Assembly (NCBI GenBank): GCA_037178625.1
Contig: CM074144.1
Span: 1,054,001-1,118,000, forward strand
From: Skeletonema tropicum
Taxonomy: Eukaryota > Bacillariophyta > Thalassiosirophyceae > Thalassiosirales > Thalassiosiraceae
Length of the DNA: 64,000 nucleotides
Direction: 5' to 3'
Every line of letters begins with the position of its first letter. The first letter of the stretch is position 1. Both the position numbers and the translations under genes were made by a program. Below, piece after piece: positions 1 to 10,979 of this stretch. The notes under the pieces are model-generated. The model saw nothing but the letters and a program-made list of their open reading frames with translations, was not told the DNA's origin and did not search any database.

Positions 1-198
1 ACCAAGACGCACAGCAACTACGAATTCCTACGTACAGAGAAGCAAGATCAAAACAGAAAGCAGGCAGAACTCGAGCGGGAGGAGTTGTAGGGAGGATACT
101 TCTTGGTTGCTGCTTCGGTGGTCAAAGATTCAACCAATTGCACTTATCTAATATAAAGCAATCAGAACTACTATACGGAATCTTTCTTTTTCAAAATC

Positions 199-771
199 AT
201 GATGATGACACATCAATCTAAAAAAAGGTCACTTGAGGTCGCCCAAAGCAACTTTCTAAACTATATCAAGATGCTCTAGACGGCAGCAAGAAACAGCTAC
301 CCGGACATCTCTTTGATCAAGTATTCCATGACAATCACTGGCATGGTAGATGGTCATTACATCACTAGAACACAACTCAAAGAAATGCATTCTTGCCTTT
401 TTGAAAACGGATGTAGGGCTAAAATTGCACACCTCAAGCCAGTCGGAAAATGCTCTCTCGATGTAAAGATTCGACTTCAGGACGAAACAGGAGACGGATA
501 CTTCGTTCGGAAACTCATTACAATTAGAGATGGCAAGGTAGCAAATTCAATGGAGTACACTGCAACGCTTGCTTCATTATACTTACAAGATTCTTTAAGG
601 AAGCTGACAGTAGCAAGGCCGGACTCAACAATAGTTGAGTGTACAACTGCATCAGCAACAGAAGCAGATCAGCGTAATCAAATGAGACGCAACTTCATGG
701 AGAAAAATGCTGCTGCCTGTCAAGCCTTCAAAAAGATGAGAATAATTCGTCCCAAGGAAAGTTCGGAATGA
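199..771 (+). pseudogene. SnoaL/NTF2-like small protein, broken by two frame changes
   Basis: The coding signal runs in three pieces. An ATG triplet run at 199-207 opens a frame that is convincing to about 258. The signal then moves to another frame for about 261-332, with a peptide containing DALDGSKK and LFDQVFHD. It returns to the first frame from about 334 to the TGA ending at 771. Staying in the first frame meets a TAG at 277. The protein looks like the small NTF2-fold (SnoaL-like) proteins common in diatoms: a helical start, the FHD region, then ITRTQLKEMH and strands ending near SMEYT. The two changes compensate, as a 1-nt loss and a 1-nt gain would. Either the gene is decaying or the assembly carries indels. 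A minimal reading starting at ATG 328 would give a truncated protein. The family call is from pattern only. Confidence 0.5.
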
Positions 772-828
772 GTAATGTAATATAGCTAATGTACTATTCT
801 ATCCTACTTCTAGTTAGCGATGAAACAT

Positions 829-3494
829 CTACTCGTCCTCATAATACACAACATCATCATCATTGTCTTCTTCATCATCGTCTTCATCCCAATCTTGTTT
901 CGGATGAGAGGAAAACGGGTTGCTTTCTTTCAACCCACCTCCATTCGGCCAAAAACAGGTATAACCTACAAAGAAACATCAATGCAACGAAAAGAAATGA
1001 GCTGAATTTTGGTCAATCGAATACAACCCAAGTGGCTCTTCAAAAGCTACTCACCTAATTGGGCAATACCAGCTGGTTTGGCACTTCTACCTGGGAGATT
1101 ATTCACATGAGCAGTCTGAGAAGACGCAGGTGATGATTGCTGCTGTTGTTGATGATAGTTGCAGGCACCCTCGTTGATTTTGTGGAACAATTTGAATGGC
1201 TCTATTTGTACAACACCATTTACTGCCGTGTTCATTGCCCACTGAGGCAAACCTCCTCCAGGATTTGCATGAGCCAGTATCGTTATTCTTGTCTTGTTTG
1301 GGTCATTTGGATCCTTGGAGATGACTGAATATTGTATCCAGAAGTATGAGTACAAGAGAAGCATAAAGCCGGACATACAATGCAAAATCAAGAAGAGAAA
1401 GAGAGTACGATATATATACTCACAATTTGCACCTCTCAAAGCAAACCCACGAGTAGCATCACCTTGTCCTTCTACCATAATCCCAGGTCTATCATCATGT
1501 TCACATGCTTGATTGACAATCACCTGAGTCCCATCTCTCCACCAACGATGAGAACAAAATGTCACAAAGTCACGTGACTTTACAAACAGCACCTTTGGCA
1601 TCTTTGTCCACGTAATTTTCGAGTGTGGAGTAATCTCTTCGATATCATCATGATCTACCACCAATTCATTGTAGATAGGAATGGTCTCCTCATCCGATAG
1701 AAACGAGCAAACTGTTTCCATCGGCGCATCAATCGTGGAGTAACATTTGATGCATGGATAGTCCAGACTATCAGCTTTGTCAGAAACACTACTTTCCCTA
1801 TCTCGTTCATCTCGACTATCCGCCATCCACTTTAAATAAACTTGAGTCCTCCCATCTTTGTTGAATTTCTTTCTCATCATGTTGTTACAGGATATTTCTT
1901 TCCAGCCATTGCCTGTTCGTTCTTCTTCGAATAATAGATTGCAGGCCCACTTTTCTACTTCTTTGCTAATCCGGTCAAAGTCACGTTTCCGTGATCTTAT
2001 TCCCTTTTCGGGAGACGACTCTTGTTCCGCCTCCTCTTCTTCCTGGGTAAAACCTTCCATGTCCACCTCACTATCAAAAGGTTGTCGTCCCAGTTGTTGT
2101 TGACCTCCACCTTCTTCTCGTAGCCTCTTCTTGACAGCATGCAGCTCTTCTCTCAATGAAATGATTTCTTCCCTCATCTCACGTAATTCAAGCATTGTCT
2201 CTCCGAGAATATTGGACATTTCCGAAGATATACCTTCTCGTGATGTCGACTTTTTCTTCTTCTTCTTCTTTTTGTTGTTGTTGCTGCTCTTTAATTTTGG
2301 AGAAGGCCGCTGGTGTCCCTTTTGTATCATCTTACTACGCTGCTCTTCTTGAGACGAAGACTTGCCCTTTTCTTTCTGCCGTGAGGGTGGTGTTACTACT
2401 CTTCTGTCATTCGTTGTAGCACTCTTTTCGTTTCCAGTCCTACCTTCTTCCTTTGGAAGGATGAAGACATCCTCTCTAAGTCCAAAGTAGAACCCAGTGT
2501 TATTTTGTCGTTTCTTCTTCTTTTTCCGCTTGGACTTTGTAGCAACAACGACTGCAATATCTTGGTCATGTTGTGGCATAGACCCACCAATCAAACAAAT
2601 GACCTTTTCTAGAATTGCTTCTTCCCTTCCTGCAACATTGTTTGCGGTATCAACTCTGTCGTACCAGTGCTGACTAGCTACTGATTGCATTGATTGGGAA
2701 AGATTCTGTAGTAGCGACTGTCTTACCTCGTTGGAGATATGCCAATCTATTTTTTGCAGCATGGTTGGTAGTCGTTTGGACAGTCTCTCAGAGATAACAG
2801 ATTGCTGCTGCTGCTGTTGTTGTTCATGCTGACATTGCGGCGATGGATAATGTTCCACAGATTCATCTGACAAGTTCTTCTTCATTGTGTGTTGGTTGCG
2901 TTTCTGCATATCTTGTACCCACTCCACCCTCTCGCGTGCAAGTAAGGATATCTGATACGGTACACTCTGCAATTTTGACGTCAATCCTTGCACGGCAGGT
3001 TTCCACGATGATGGTGGAGGTCGTAACGATGTCAAGGTACGTAATGGTGATGATGTCGACGACGAACACGAGATGTGTTCATCACGAATACCGTAATAGA
3101 ACCCTGTGTTGTTCTTCTTCTTCCGTCGCTCTGCAGTTTTTGAGGGACATGTACTATGTAGCATTGGTGATATGGAAGAAGATGATGCGCATTGACACAG
3201 ACAAGCGAGTAGCAATGGGAGTAGAGCTACACGTTTTATTTTTGTTGCTTTCCGAGTTCGAATTCTCTTCGACGTCGATCTATCTTGACAGTAGTCAGCT
3301 ATTGATGTGCCACATGACGAGCAACCTATCTGTCTAGATTGTTGGCTCGTAGTTCTACTCATTGGTTGCTGCTTGGTGCTTTCCCACATTTCACGTGTGG
3401 GATTAAGAATAGGTGCTTGACTTCGTGATGACATCCATTCTTCGTCTGCGCAAGATGATTCACCGCACCCGACGTCTCCTCTTCCGCAGCTCAT
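829..3494 (-). CDS. START-domain lipid-binding protein with long low-complexity N-terminal region (3 exons)
   Basis: Exons 3494-1424, 1324-1055 and 965-829, with GT-AG introns 1325-1423 and 966-1054, give about 825 residues. The first intron is 99 bp and stays open, so an unspliced reading wrongly adds a hydrophobic stretch. The second donor follows a Gln-Leu pair and removes a false stop at 1047. The last exon encodes an acidic tail (DEDDDEEDNDDD) ending at a TAG. Residues 505-770 resemble a START domain (lipid or sterol binding), with KSRDFV and the C-terminal NPGGGLPQWAMN region. Upstream lie a hydrophobic segment (about 88-101), two copies of an NNTGFY[YF]G motif (about 128 and 331), poly-Gln and poly-Lys runs, and a likely coiled coil (about 425-460). 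The ligand is unknown. The START call is firm; the start codon is the first in-frame ATG and less sure. Confidence 0.8.
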
Positions 3495-4182
3495 GAAATA
3501 GCAGCAATCAACACTATCAAACTCGATTCTTTATGGAGCTCTGGCTCGACGCACGGTGTCAGAGTTTGAATTATGAAGCAATGGTCAAGTACAGAGAGCA
3601 CGGCATGTCAAGTCGAAGAGGACGATGGACGAGAGGATGGAGGGATGAAGACTTGTGCGTGAACGGAGGTTTCAAAAACTTCAGCTTCAAGTGGGTCCGA
3701 TTTGCGGCCCTTTTTGGATAGAGTGCCCCGACACTGATCCCTCCTCTCCTTCTTGCAATTGCTAAATATTTGCTACATACTTAAAAAAATAGAAGTATCG
3801 AAGCTAATGCTTGACTTGAGTGCCCCCCCCTATTCAATGCTACATATGGACCTAATCGCTAGCATTCACCTGTTTACACGCTTAAGGAAGCGGCTGATCG
3901 GGACCGGTTATTAACTCTCACACATCATGATCATGGAGAGCACCCTGCCTTTACATTTGATTCTCCCCTCTCGCTAAACTCACCATGTTACAATCAGTAG
4001 AATATCACGTAATTGTGTACACTAATAAGATTTCTTTATCATTGTTGATAGTCTCAGAGCATGCAGTTCACTCTAACTACCAGCCTCCCTCGAAGTTCTC
4101 AAGGAACTTTCTCTTCACAAAATAATTCTCTCCCCATCCCCCCTCCAAACTTACATCATCGTCACCAACTTCTTTTAACCAC
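3495..4182. other. Intergenic, no gene seen
   Basis: This 688 bp lies between the START-domain gene's 5' end and the 3' end of the complex I subunit gene. It has only short, unconvincing open frames. A C run near 3824 and AT-rich stretches are visible, but no RNA gene or repeat could be recognised. Confidence 0.5.
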
Positions 4183-5137
4183 TTAAAGATCACTTGCCCC
4201 AGGATAAAATTCAGTAATATAGTCCGGCATCTCCGGCTCCAAATCATTACACTCCTTCCCCAAATTCAACAAATGCTTCAACGCCGCCTCCACCTCCATC
4301 TCCCCCGCACACCATAAATCGACACGCTGACACATCAACAATCCATTCTCCGCCCTCGTAAATTCATTATTTGGTCCAGAAGTAATCACATTCCAGGTAG
4401 ATTCCAACTCATCATGAATTTCAATGTATCGACTCAAATCTTTGGATATCTTGGGATCCGTCTTCCAATCGGGTTGATCCTCCTCCAAAAAGGGACGCAT
4501 GGGGTCGAATCCGGGGCTGTTCCATCGACTTACTTCGTATTCCCTCTTGAGTTGGGGATCGGCCAGGTAACCGAGGAATTTCTTGGCGGCGGCTGTTCGT
4601 TCTTCGTTGGTGGATCCATCGGCATTTTGGAATTTATTCTTTTGGAGCATGTATTTGAGGAGGTGGGATGTGTTGAAGGATAATTCTGTGGTGATGGCGG
4701 GCATGGCGTTGTCGGAGCAACGGAGGAGGAGGGGCATGGTGGGGTTGAGCATTTTGAGCTCTTCGTAGTTTTTGGAATACCATCCGCTACAAAGTTATTA
4801 ATTTAGAGGTGGTGAGAGAGAGGGCGTTGTGTAGTAGTATTTTTTGTTCATACAAGAAATTATTTGGGAGTGTCAAAAAGGACAAATAAATATGTCAGAC
4901 AATGATGAAAATATTATCAGAACAGGATCATTAATATCCATGACGTGAGGATTCTCTTGATGAAAGGCTCATGGCATCGTCTTTCAGCAAGCATTCAATT
5001 ACGACGCACATCACATCAAATGCCAATAAAAACAAACTCGATGCAACTCACATAATTCCCCGGCTAGCAGGACTTTTGGGGCACCCAAAGAAACGGACCA
5101 CCGGTAGATGGCGTGAGAGAGATGCTTTCCACGACAT
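4183..5137 (-). CDS. NADH:ubiquinone oxidoreductase B8/NDUFA2-like subunit with C-terminal extension (2 exons)
   Basis: Exon 1 is 5137-5052 and exon 2 is 4786-4183. They are joined across a GT-AG intron (4787-5051, 265 bp), giving 229 residues. The first exon encodes a short basic start (MSWKASLSRHLP) typical of a mitochondrial presequence or the B8 N-terminus. The join produces SRGIIGWYSKNYEELKMLNP, which matches the L51/S25/CI-B8 thioredoxin-like domain in which the chain runs NYxxLKxxNPxxPxLxR. B8 is an accessory subunit of the matrix arm of respiratory complex I. The usual protein is near 100 residues. Here about 130 further residues follow, including Trp-rich and acidic segments (DQPDWKTDP, VDLWCAGEMEVE) with no family I recognise. 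The gene faces away from the de-epoxidase-like gene across a 697 bp gap. The domain call is confident; the role of the extension is unknown. Confidence 0.78.
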
Positions 5138-5834
5138 TATTAAAGGTGCTCAAGTTTGAATAAGTAGGGCGTCAGTAGGGACCACGGTGCTAACGCCAAA
5201 CGCCATGGAAGTTTTGTAGTGCGAAGTGGAGGCGGGGAAAAGGGGAACTGTGAAAATCGCAAATGGAAAAGGGCCTGTCCTCGTACGTCCGAATGTCCTA
5301 AACAAAAGTTTCTTAAAATGAAAACTTCCCTCCGATCTTATGAATGGGGAGGAAGATACCCTCTTCAATGGTGACACAATCATTTTTAGAGGGTATTTGC
5401 CCCCTTAAATACGCCTTTTTCAAATTTTATACTGTCATATGCGTAAAACTTTAACGACGGGCAAAACAATTCCCCTCTTTATTTCACTTATTCATTTCTG
5501 AGTCACATTAACTTCCTAGAAAGTGCTCGCGTCACACTCATGACAAGATGGCCACCAATCTTTGCTGTTGAACTCAAGGTGGCGACCAGCTTGCCTCCAC
5601 GGACATGCTTGTGTGAACCAAACTGCCCATAACAAGGCTTGCAAGATATCAATAGATATTTGTTGATCATCAAAGGGAGGGATAAGTGCATCTATCTCTT
5701 CATCTATTAATTTGCACAGCTGTCTGGTTGTGCGTTGGAATACGGATTGGTCTCTTCTCGAAAAGAGATTTGATTAAGACACACTACTCCACAACTTAAA
5801 AGTTTGCGCGTCACTTCAACTTAATAGATAAGCC
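5138..5834. promoter_or_regulatory. Shared upstream region of divergent complex I subunit and VDE-like genes
   Basis: This 697 bp separates two divergent start codons, so both promoters should lie here. No other gene is supported. I see no clear TATA-type element or repeat that would assign a position to either promoter. Confidence 0.35.
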
Positions 5835-7612
5835 ATGTTATCGATAAAGTCAGGCAAACGATCAAGGTCAATGATGCACACATCGTCATCATCTGCTCTC
5901 GTCCTAGCAGCTGTCCTTTCGCTCGCAGGTGAGGCTGCCGCTTTTGTCGAGCCTGTATCGATGGCACCTCCACTCTCGCCTACGTCGAGCAGCAGCAGTA
6001 GTAACGTGGCTCAGTCTTACTGCCAACCACTCTCTGCCAAGCTAGACGGAGGCGATGATAGCAACTTCCTCTCAAATATCTTCGGATCACCCGCTAAAAA
6101 ATCTCAGTTGGAAAAGAACGTTGCAACATTATGCACGACACTTGGCTTCTCGGCTCTCTTCTTAACCAACCCACTGTTGCCCCATCTACCATTCTCGGCA
6201 CATTATGCCTCCGCCCGAGCCGAGGATGAACTATATGCCAAGTACGGTGACAAGGGATTCGACTCCTCGTTAGTGGACACCAACTGCCTCACGAATAAGT
6301 GCTCCCTCCAGGCCAAGGCATGTCTTCAGGATGATCCCGACTGTCGCAAGGGATTAACCTGCACGGCGAAATGTCTTGGCGATAACGCCTGCATTACTGG
6401 ATGCTTTGCGAGGTATGGTAATCCCAACCTGGATAATCTGCTCAAGTGCACCATTGAAGACAATGAGTGTATCAAGGTGGCAATATTGGAAGGAGGTGCC
6501 GATGCGTATGGTGAGGAACCACGTAGTCCGGCACCGACGGTGCAAAATTTGGATTTGAGACGTATGGAAGGGAAGTGGTACAAGGTGGCGGGGTACAATC
6601 CGAATTATGATTGTTATGCCTGTCAACGTAATACTTTCTCGGCACCGGAGGGTGGATTGATGGATGGGCTGAATGCAAGGTCCGGTGGTATTCTTGGCAG
6701 CCTAAACATTGGTGCCGATCGGTTGCAAATGGATGTCGAGTTCAGTATGCCGAGGTACTTACCAGATGGAAGTCCACAGCCTCCGAGTGGAGTGATGGAA
6801 ACTATGGTCGATGGATCAGGTCTACAGAGCGTGGGGTACAATCAGTATCAGACACATGAGACTATGGTGTTTGACGATGCGAAGAATGCTTTCAATGATT
6901 TATCACTTGGCAAGAATGGTCAAGAGAAGCTGTATTCAAGAACAGCCCATTCTGAAGGAGAGATGTTTGGATTAAGTAAGTCGATTGAAAGCTGGTTGCA
7001 TCTGTAATGTTTGTCTTGAATGAATGTCTCTTTTTGCTCACCAACATGTTTCTTCTTCTCTCTTCACTTTTAGAATTCTGGGAAAATTGGTATATCATTG
7101 GTGAAAACGAGCCAGGCCAAGATGAGTTCAAGTTTATTTACTACAATGGCAAGACACGCCAGAACACCTACGACGGTGCCTTCATCTACTCTCGTTCTCG
7201 ATCGTTGAGCCCAGCTAGCATGGAAAAGGTCTACCAGATCGCCAAGGACGCAGGAATGAATCCTGACCAGTTCTGCAAGATCAATAATGGTTGCTTTGAT
7301 GGTGAAGACGAGGTTATGTCACCCACAGATAGGGAAGGCCTAGGAAGTCCATCAAATCCATTCCGGGGTATCTTGGCAAGTACCAAAGTTTCTGAGTTCT
7401 TGGGAGTAGAGTCTGTGGCTGCCGAACCTCTTGGCCCAATGCCAACGATTTCGAACGATTACCTCGATGGAACTCAAGGTGGAGATTCATCTAAGCCATG
7501 GTGGAAGGAAGTTGGAGACTATCTTGAAGACCCACGAAAACACTTCCGTCTTATGCAATCACTTCGTGAAGAAATGCCTTGGCCCGAATACATCAGGGAA
7601 GGAAGTGATTGA
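5835..7612 (+). CDS. Violaxanthin de-epoxidase-like plastid protein (2 exons)
   Basis: Exon 1 is 5835-6975 and exon 2 is 7074-7612. A 98 bp GT-AG intron (GTAAGT...TTTTAG) separates them, giving 559 residues. The start has a signal peptide (LVLAAVLSLAGEAAA) followed directly by Phe, the diatom plastid-import context. A lumen-type Cys-rich region (CLTNKCSLQAKAC...CRKGLTCTAKC) precedes a lipocalin-like barrel with MEGKWYKVAGYNPNYDC and WENWYIIGENE. This order is that of violaxanthin de-epoxidase and its diatom relatives (VDL, VDR). In diatoms, VDL proteins are reported to tautomerise epoxy-carotenoids on the way to fucoxanthin, while VDE itself runs the photoprotective cycle. The WYKVAGYNPNYD box differs from the WYITAGLNPLFD I associate with true VDE, so VDE-like is safer than VDE. 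Which VDL it is cannot be settled by eye. Confidence 0.85.
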
Positions 7613-7783
7613 GGTGAACTCTCATCCAACCTGCTCCAGCAAAGTATTTTTTGTTTTGTACCGAAGAAATGTACGATTATAAGTATACGCTATCAAGACC
7701 TTTAATGGGGTGTAACTTAAAGGTTCTTTTATTCATGTACAAAAGTTGCTAGTCTATATATCTTCACATGGTTACTTCATCAC

Positions 7784-9500
7784 TCAACAGAATCCAGGAG
7801 CCTTACAAAGGCCGAGCACAAGTGCAACTCCATAGCCTGTTGCTCTTCCATCGCTCCTACTGTCAGGACCTGCCATGTCGACATGACACCAATCTCCTTT
7901 GTACTCGTCATCAATGTGACTCTCGATGAAATGCCCAGCACATGAAGCTTGTGCGTTCATCCTATTTGCCACACTATTCTTCATATCTGCAACGGTTGAC
8001 TTGAATTCTTTTTTCAGCAACTCAGGCGCGTACAACATTGGAAAGGTGAGGTCTCCAGACTTCAAGCCTGCTTCAACAACACGGTCCTCCAATGCTTTTG
8101 TCCTCGTCATGATACCTGCGTGACAGCTACCGGTGGTAATACACTGAGCTCCTGTCAATGTGGCCATGTTTACGATCAAGTCTACATCTCCAAGCTGGTT
8201 TGATGCATGTGAGACGCAATCAGCAAGAATGAGTCGACCTTCGGCATCAGTATTGTTAACCTCGACTGTCTTGCCCGACTTCATCGTCAAGATATCATCA
8301 TTACGAAAGCTTTCGGGTCCAATCGCGTTCTCGACAATTGCAAGTATGAGCGTTAGCTTGATAGGAAGGCCCAATGTCACAGCTGAAACAAAGCCACCCA
8401 AGACACCAGCGGATCCGCCACAGTCATGCTTCATCCCACACATACCTACTTTGGATTTGAGTGCCAACCCTCCAGTATCGTACACAACACCTGAAAGGAA
8501 GTAAAAAGGATGATAATAATGGGAGAGATATTAGATCATTTTTTGGTGGAGCTTCAAAGGCCAAGAACGAAGAAACAACCAACGATGCAGAGGAAGAGAA
8601 GAAGGAAGAATCTGATGTAGCGTCTTTAGCGGAGATAAAAGACGAAGGCAATAGCAGAGAGTTGACTGCCTTACCTTTTCCACAAAGCGCAATGTGCTCT
8701 GTTGCATCTGCAGGGGAATAGGACATGATGACCATACGAGGCGGACACCTTGCTGCCATCCCTACACCCATTATTCCACCATAACCTTTTTGTCTCAAGT
8801 CATCTCCAGTGATTTCAGTGTAGGTTACCCCTTGTCCTGCGAATCCATTTGCAATCTCCTGACATTTCTGAGCATATGTATCAGGAGAGAGTTCAGCAGG
8901 TGGCATATCTCCCAGTTGCGCAGCGAGACGAACCCCATTGCAAACAGCCGAGGCAGTTTGCCACTCTGGAGCTTCGCCTGATGGATCTTTATCAACGCTG
9001 TCCCAATGAAATGTCACATTTACACCAGATGTAGGGGCTAACTCTTTCAAGCTCGATTTGGAATGGTACAGCGGCATCGCTCTTCCAATAGCAGCAGCAA
9101 CGGGGCACATGACCTTCTCGATTTCTTTGTCAATGACACATATTTGAATTAGATTTTCACGTGCAGGGGAATGCAATCCATCCAAGGAGTCTGTAATTTC
9201 ATGCGGCGAGAACGTATGGTTGTTGCGACTGATTTTTTCCTCAGCAGGTAGTGCGATTACTGTTAGTTTCCTCCCATCGGATAGAAAGGTTGTGGCCTTT
9301 CCTGACTCTTTGATGCTGTTGAGTAATGCTTCAATACTCTTTTCATCATTGGTTTTGGCCCAAGTGACGCTCAAGACATTTTCCTGAGTTAGACCGGCTT
9401 TGCGGCCGATGACATAAACTTCCTTCGCATCACGCTCAAGATTGGGAGAGAATACGATCTCGGGTGCACTGATTTTAGCAGCGGTGGTGTTGAGATTCAT
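7784..9500 (-). CDS. M17 leucyl aminopeptidase family, NPEPL1-like (2 exons)
   Basis: Exon 1 is 9500-8675 and exon 2 is 8490-7784. A 184 bp GT-AG intron (8491-8674) falls inside the GKG/VVYDTGGL segment, and the product is 510 residues. The C-terminal catalytic domain shows the M17 signature NTDAEGRL and the metal-binding VYDTGGLALK region, with GMKHDCGG and MATLTGAQ. These cytosolic or organellar di-zinc enzymes remove N-terminal residues from peptides. The ATG at 9500 (MNLNTTAAK) was chosen. The frame stays open upstream to an ATG at 9671, but that stretch looks like leader sequence. No clear targeting peptide is visible. The gene is convergent with the VDE-like gene (171 bp between stops). 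NPEPL1-like is an inference from overall layout. Confidence 0.85.
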
Positions 9501-9819
9501 GGTTGATGTATTCTGATTCTGATGTGTTTGATTGTGCGTGTTGTGAATGATTTTTTCTTTTTTCCTAGCACGCACCCTTGGCGGGAAAAGGGTGACATCC
9601 AAAGCGAGCATAGCAGACACGCTTGCATGCAAGAGAAAATCATACAAAACTAACGCGTTGAACATAGACATAAAATTCAGTTTATCTAATGATTATATGC
9701 CATTGAATAATCCTTAAGCAGCGCTTCATTCTTACTCCTGTATCATTGAAATTTGAGTTTTATCTCACATCTCATGCACATCTTTTTCTGAACAAACAAT
9801 CTTGCATCTAACAAAAATC

Positions 9820-10623
9820 CTAAAGAGTATCACGCAATCCCTCACATCCATTCTCCTGCAACTTAACCCAAGCAGCAGTGTAATCCTTAAAGAAAGCCTC
9901 CTGATCCTTGGCATAAAGCTCTACAATTTCACGAAAGGGTGCCTCCAACAAGGCCAAATCCGAGATCAACATAATAGTTCCAGACTTTTTGCATACCTTC
10001 TGAGGACATCCCTGTGCGGTAACTTCATCAGCATATCCCTTGGCAAGCATTTCAGTGAAGTAAGAATTGGAAAAGGTCCGGTTATCCTCCGTCCACTTTC
10101 CATCAAATCCAGAACGATCGGCGTGACAAGCTCCAACGGTGTGTGCTCCACTGAGGGCGACAATGTCCCTATCGGTGAATCCCTTGGGGTGGAAAATTTC
10201 ACGGAGGTGGTCGATTCCCTTGTCACCGTCGGGGAGACGTCCCACTTGAGACTCGACGGATTCAGCACTGGAGGCGGCATCCTTGCGGCCGAAGCGGGTG
10301 GGGATGGCTGGTCCACCCATGGCCTCGATTGCAACATTGGCGGCGAGGGTCCACAAGTCAGCGTTGGAGATGACTCCGGCGGCAGCGTACTTTTCAGTTA
10401 TGGGCTTGAGAAAGTCAAGGGCGGTGGTGGGAAGACCAGCGTTGGCACCGAAGGTACCCTCACCGGCGTCGGTGAATCTCATGGCGGCGTTGGGGCAGCC
10501 ACCGGTGAGCTTTCCGGTGGAGTAGACTCCGGCGTCGTGCCAGCTGAGGCGGATGAAGATGGGTCCGCAGTTCTTTTCGGCGATGAGGGCCTTGAGGTCG
10601 GCTTTGATATCGGCGAGAGACAT
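9820..10623 (-). CDS. Class I heme peroxidase, ascorbate-peroxidase type
   Basis: This is a single exon of 267 residues, close to the ~250 of cytosolic ascorbate peroxidases. Distal heme residues appear in FIRLSWHDAG (Arg25, Trp28, His29). The proximal histidine is in VALSGAHTVG (His161), a tryptophan in GFDGKW (Trp177) and an aspartate in ISDLALL (Asp222). The enzyme uses ascorbate, or in close relatives cytochrome c, to reduce hydrogen peroxide. There is no N-terminal extension before MSLADIK, so a cytosolic location is likely. The start lies 356 bp from the start of the divergent lumen-protein gene. The long open frame on the opposite strand is a composition shadow. Cytochrome c peroxidase and hybrid APX-CcP enzymes cannot be excluded without alignment. 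Confidence 0.88.
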   Translation of the reverse strand: MSLADIKADLKALIAEKNCGPIFIRLSWHDAGVYSTGKLTGGCPNAAMRFTDAGEGTFGANAGLPTTALDFLKPITEKYAAAGVISNADLWTLAANVAIEAMGGPAIPTRFGRKDAASSAESVESQVGRLPDGDKGIDHLREIFHPKGFTDRDIVALSGAHTVGACHADRSGFDGKWTEDNRTFSNSYFTEMLAKGYADEVTAQGCPQKVCKKSGTIMLISDLALLEAPFREIVELYAKDQEAFFKDYTAAWVKLQENGCEGLRDTL

Positions 10624-10979
10624 GGTTGCTTTGGTGTGTTAGATAGAGGCTGAAGTGTACTATGACTTGATTGTGGCCATTGTGAGGTGGTGATATCTTG
10701 CGTCTTCCAGAAGAATCCTTAGATTGTTTGATAGACCAGTGACATCCAGTGGGGCGTGCACAAAAAATACGTATTTTACCTAGCGGATCCACTTGACTTC
10801 TCACAATAAGTCAACTCCTACTTGTGACTTTATTTGTCTCATTTAGATCTTTTTGCACACACATCATTCACTTTTCACTTTCCACTGAATCACTGATGAA
10901 AGTAAGTAATGCTGTCTACTTTTAGAGAGAAGTGGCAGCTAATGCTACTGCTTTAAACGTAACAACTACGACGAACACA
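10624..10979. promoter_or_regulatory. Bidirectional intergenic region between peroxidase and lumen-protein genes
   Basis: Two divergent start codons are 356 bp apart, so this stretch probably carries both promoters. A tempting ATG at about 10896 runs into an in-frame TAG within ten codons, so the lumen-protein start is placed at 10980. Confidence 0.35.

Noticed and set aside
228..279. A short intron to remove the TAG in the SnoaL-like gene
   Set aside because: GT-AG pairs of 42 or 52 bp exist here, but removing them would delete the well-conserved DALDGSKK segment that is clearly coding in the alternative frame.
1137..3337. Several plus-strand open frames inside the START-domain gene
   Set aside because: They are shadows of the minus-strand gene, with no conserved protein features.
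8461..8721. Plus-strand frame across the aminopeptidase intron
   Set aside because: It overlaps a well-defined GT-AG intron and flanking exons; no protein similarity seen.
9802..10653. 283-residue open frame on the plus strand
   Set aside because: It is antisense to the heme peroxidase and reads as Gly/Val/Ser-rich low-complexity sequence; a mirror of the real gene's codon bias.
10896..10923. Tiny first exon with a 24 bp intron before the lumen-protein gene
   Set aside because: GTAAGT...TTTTAG fits splice consensus but 24 bp is too short for a spliceosomal intron; ATG 10980 already gives a good signal peptide.
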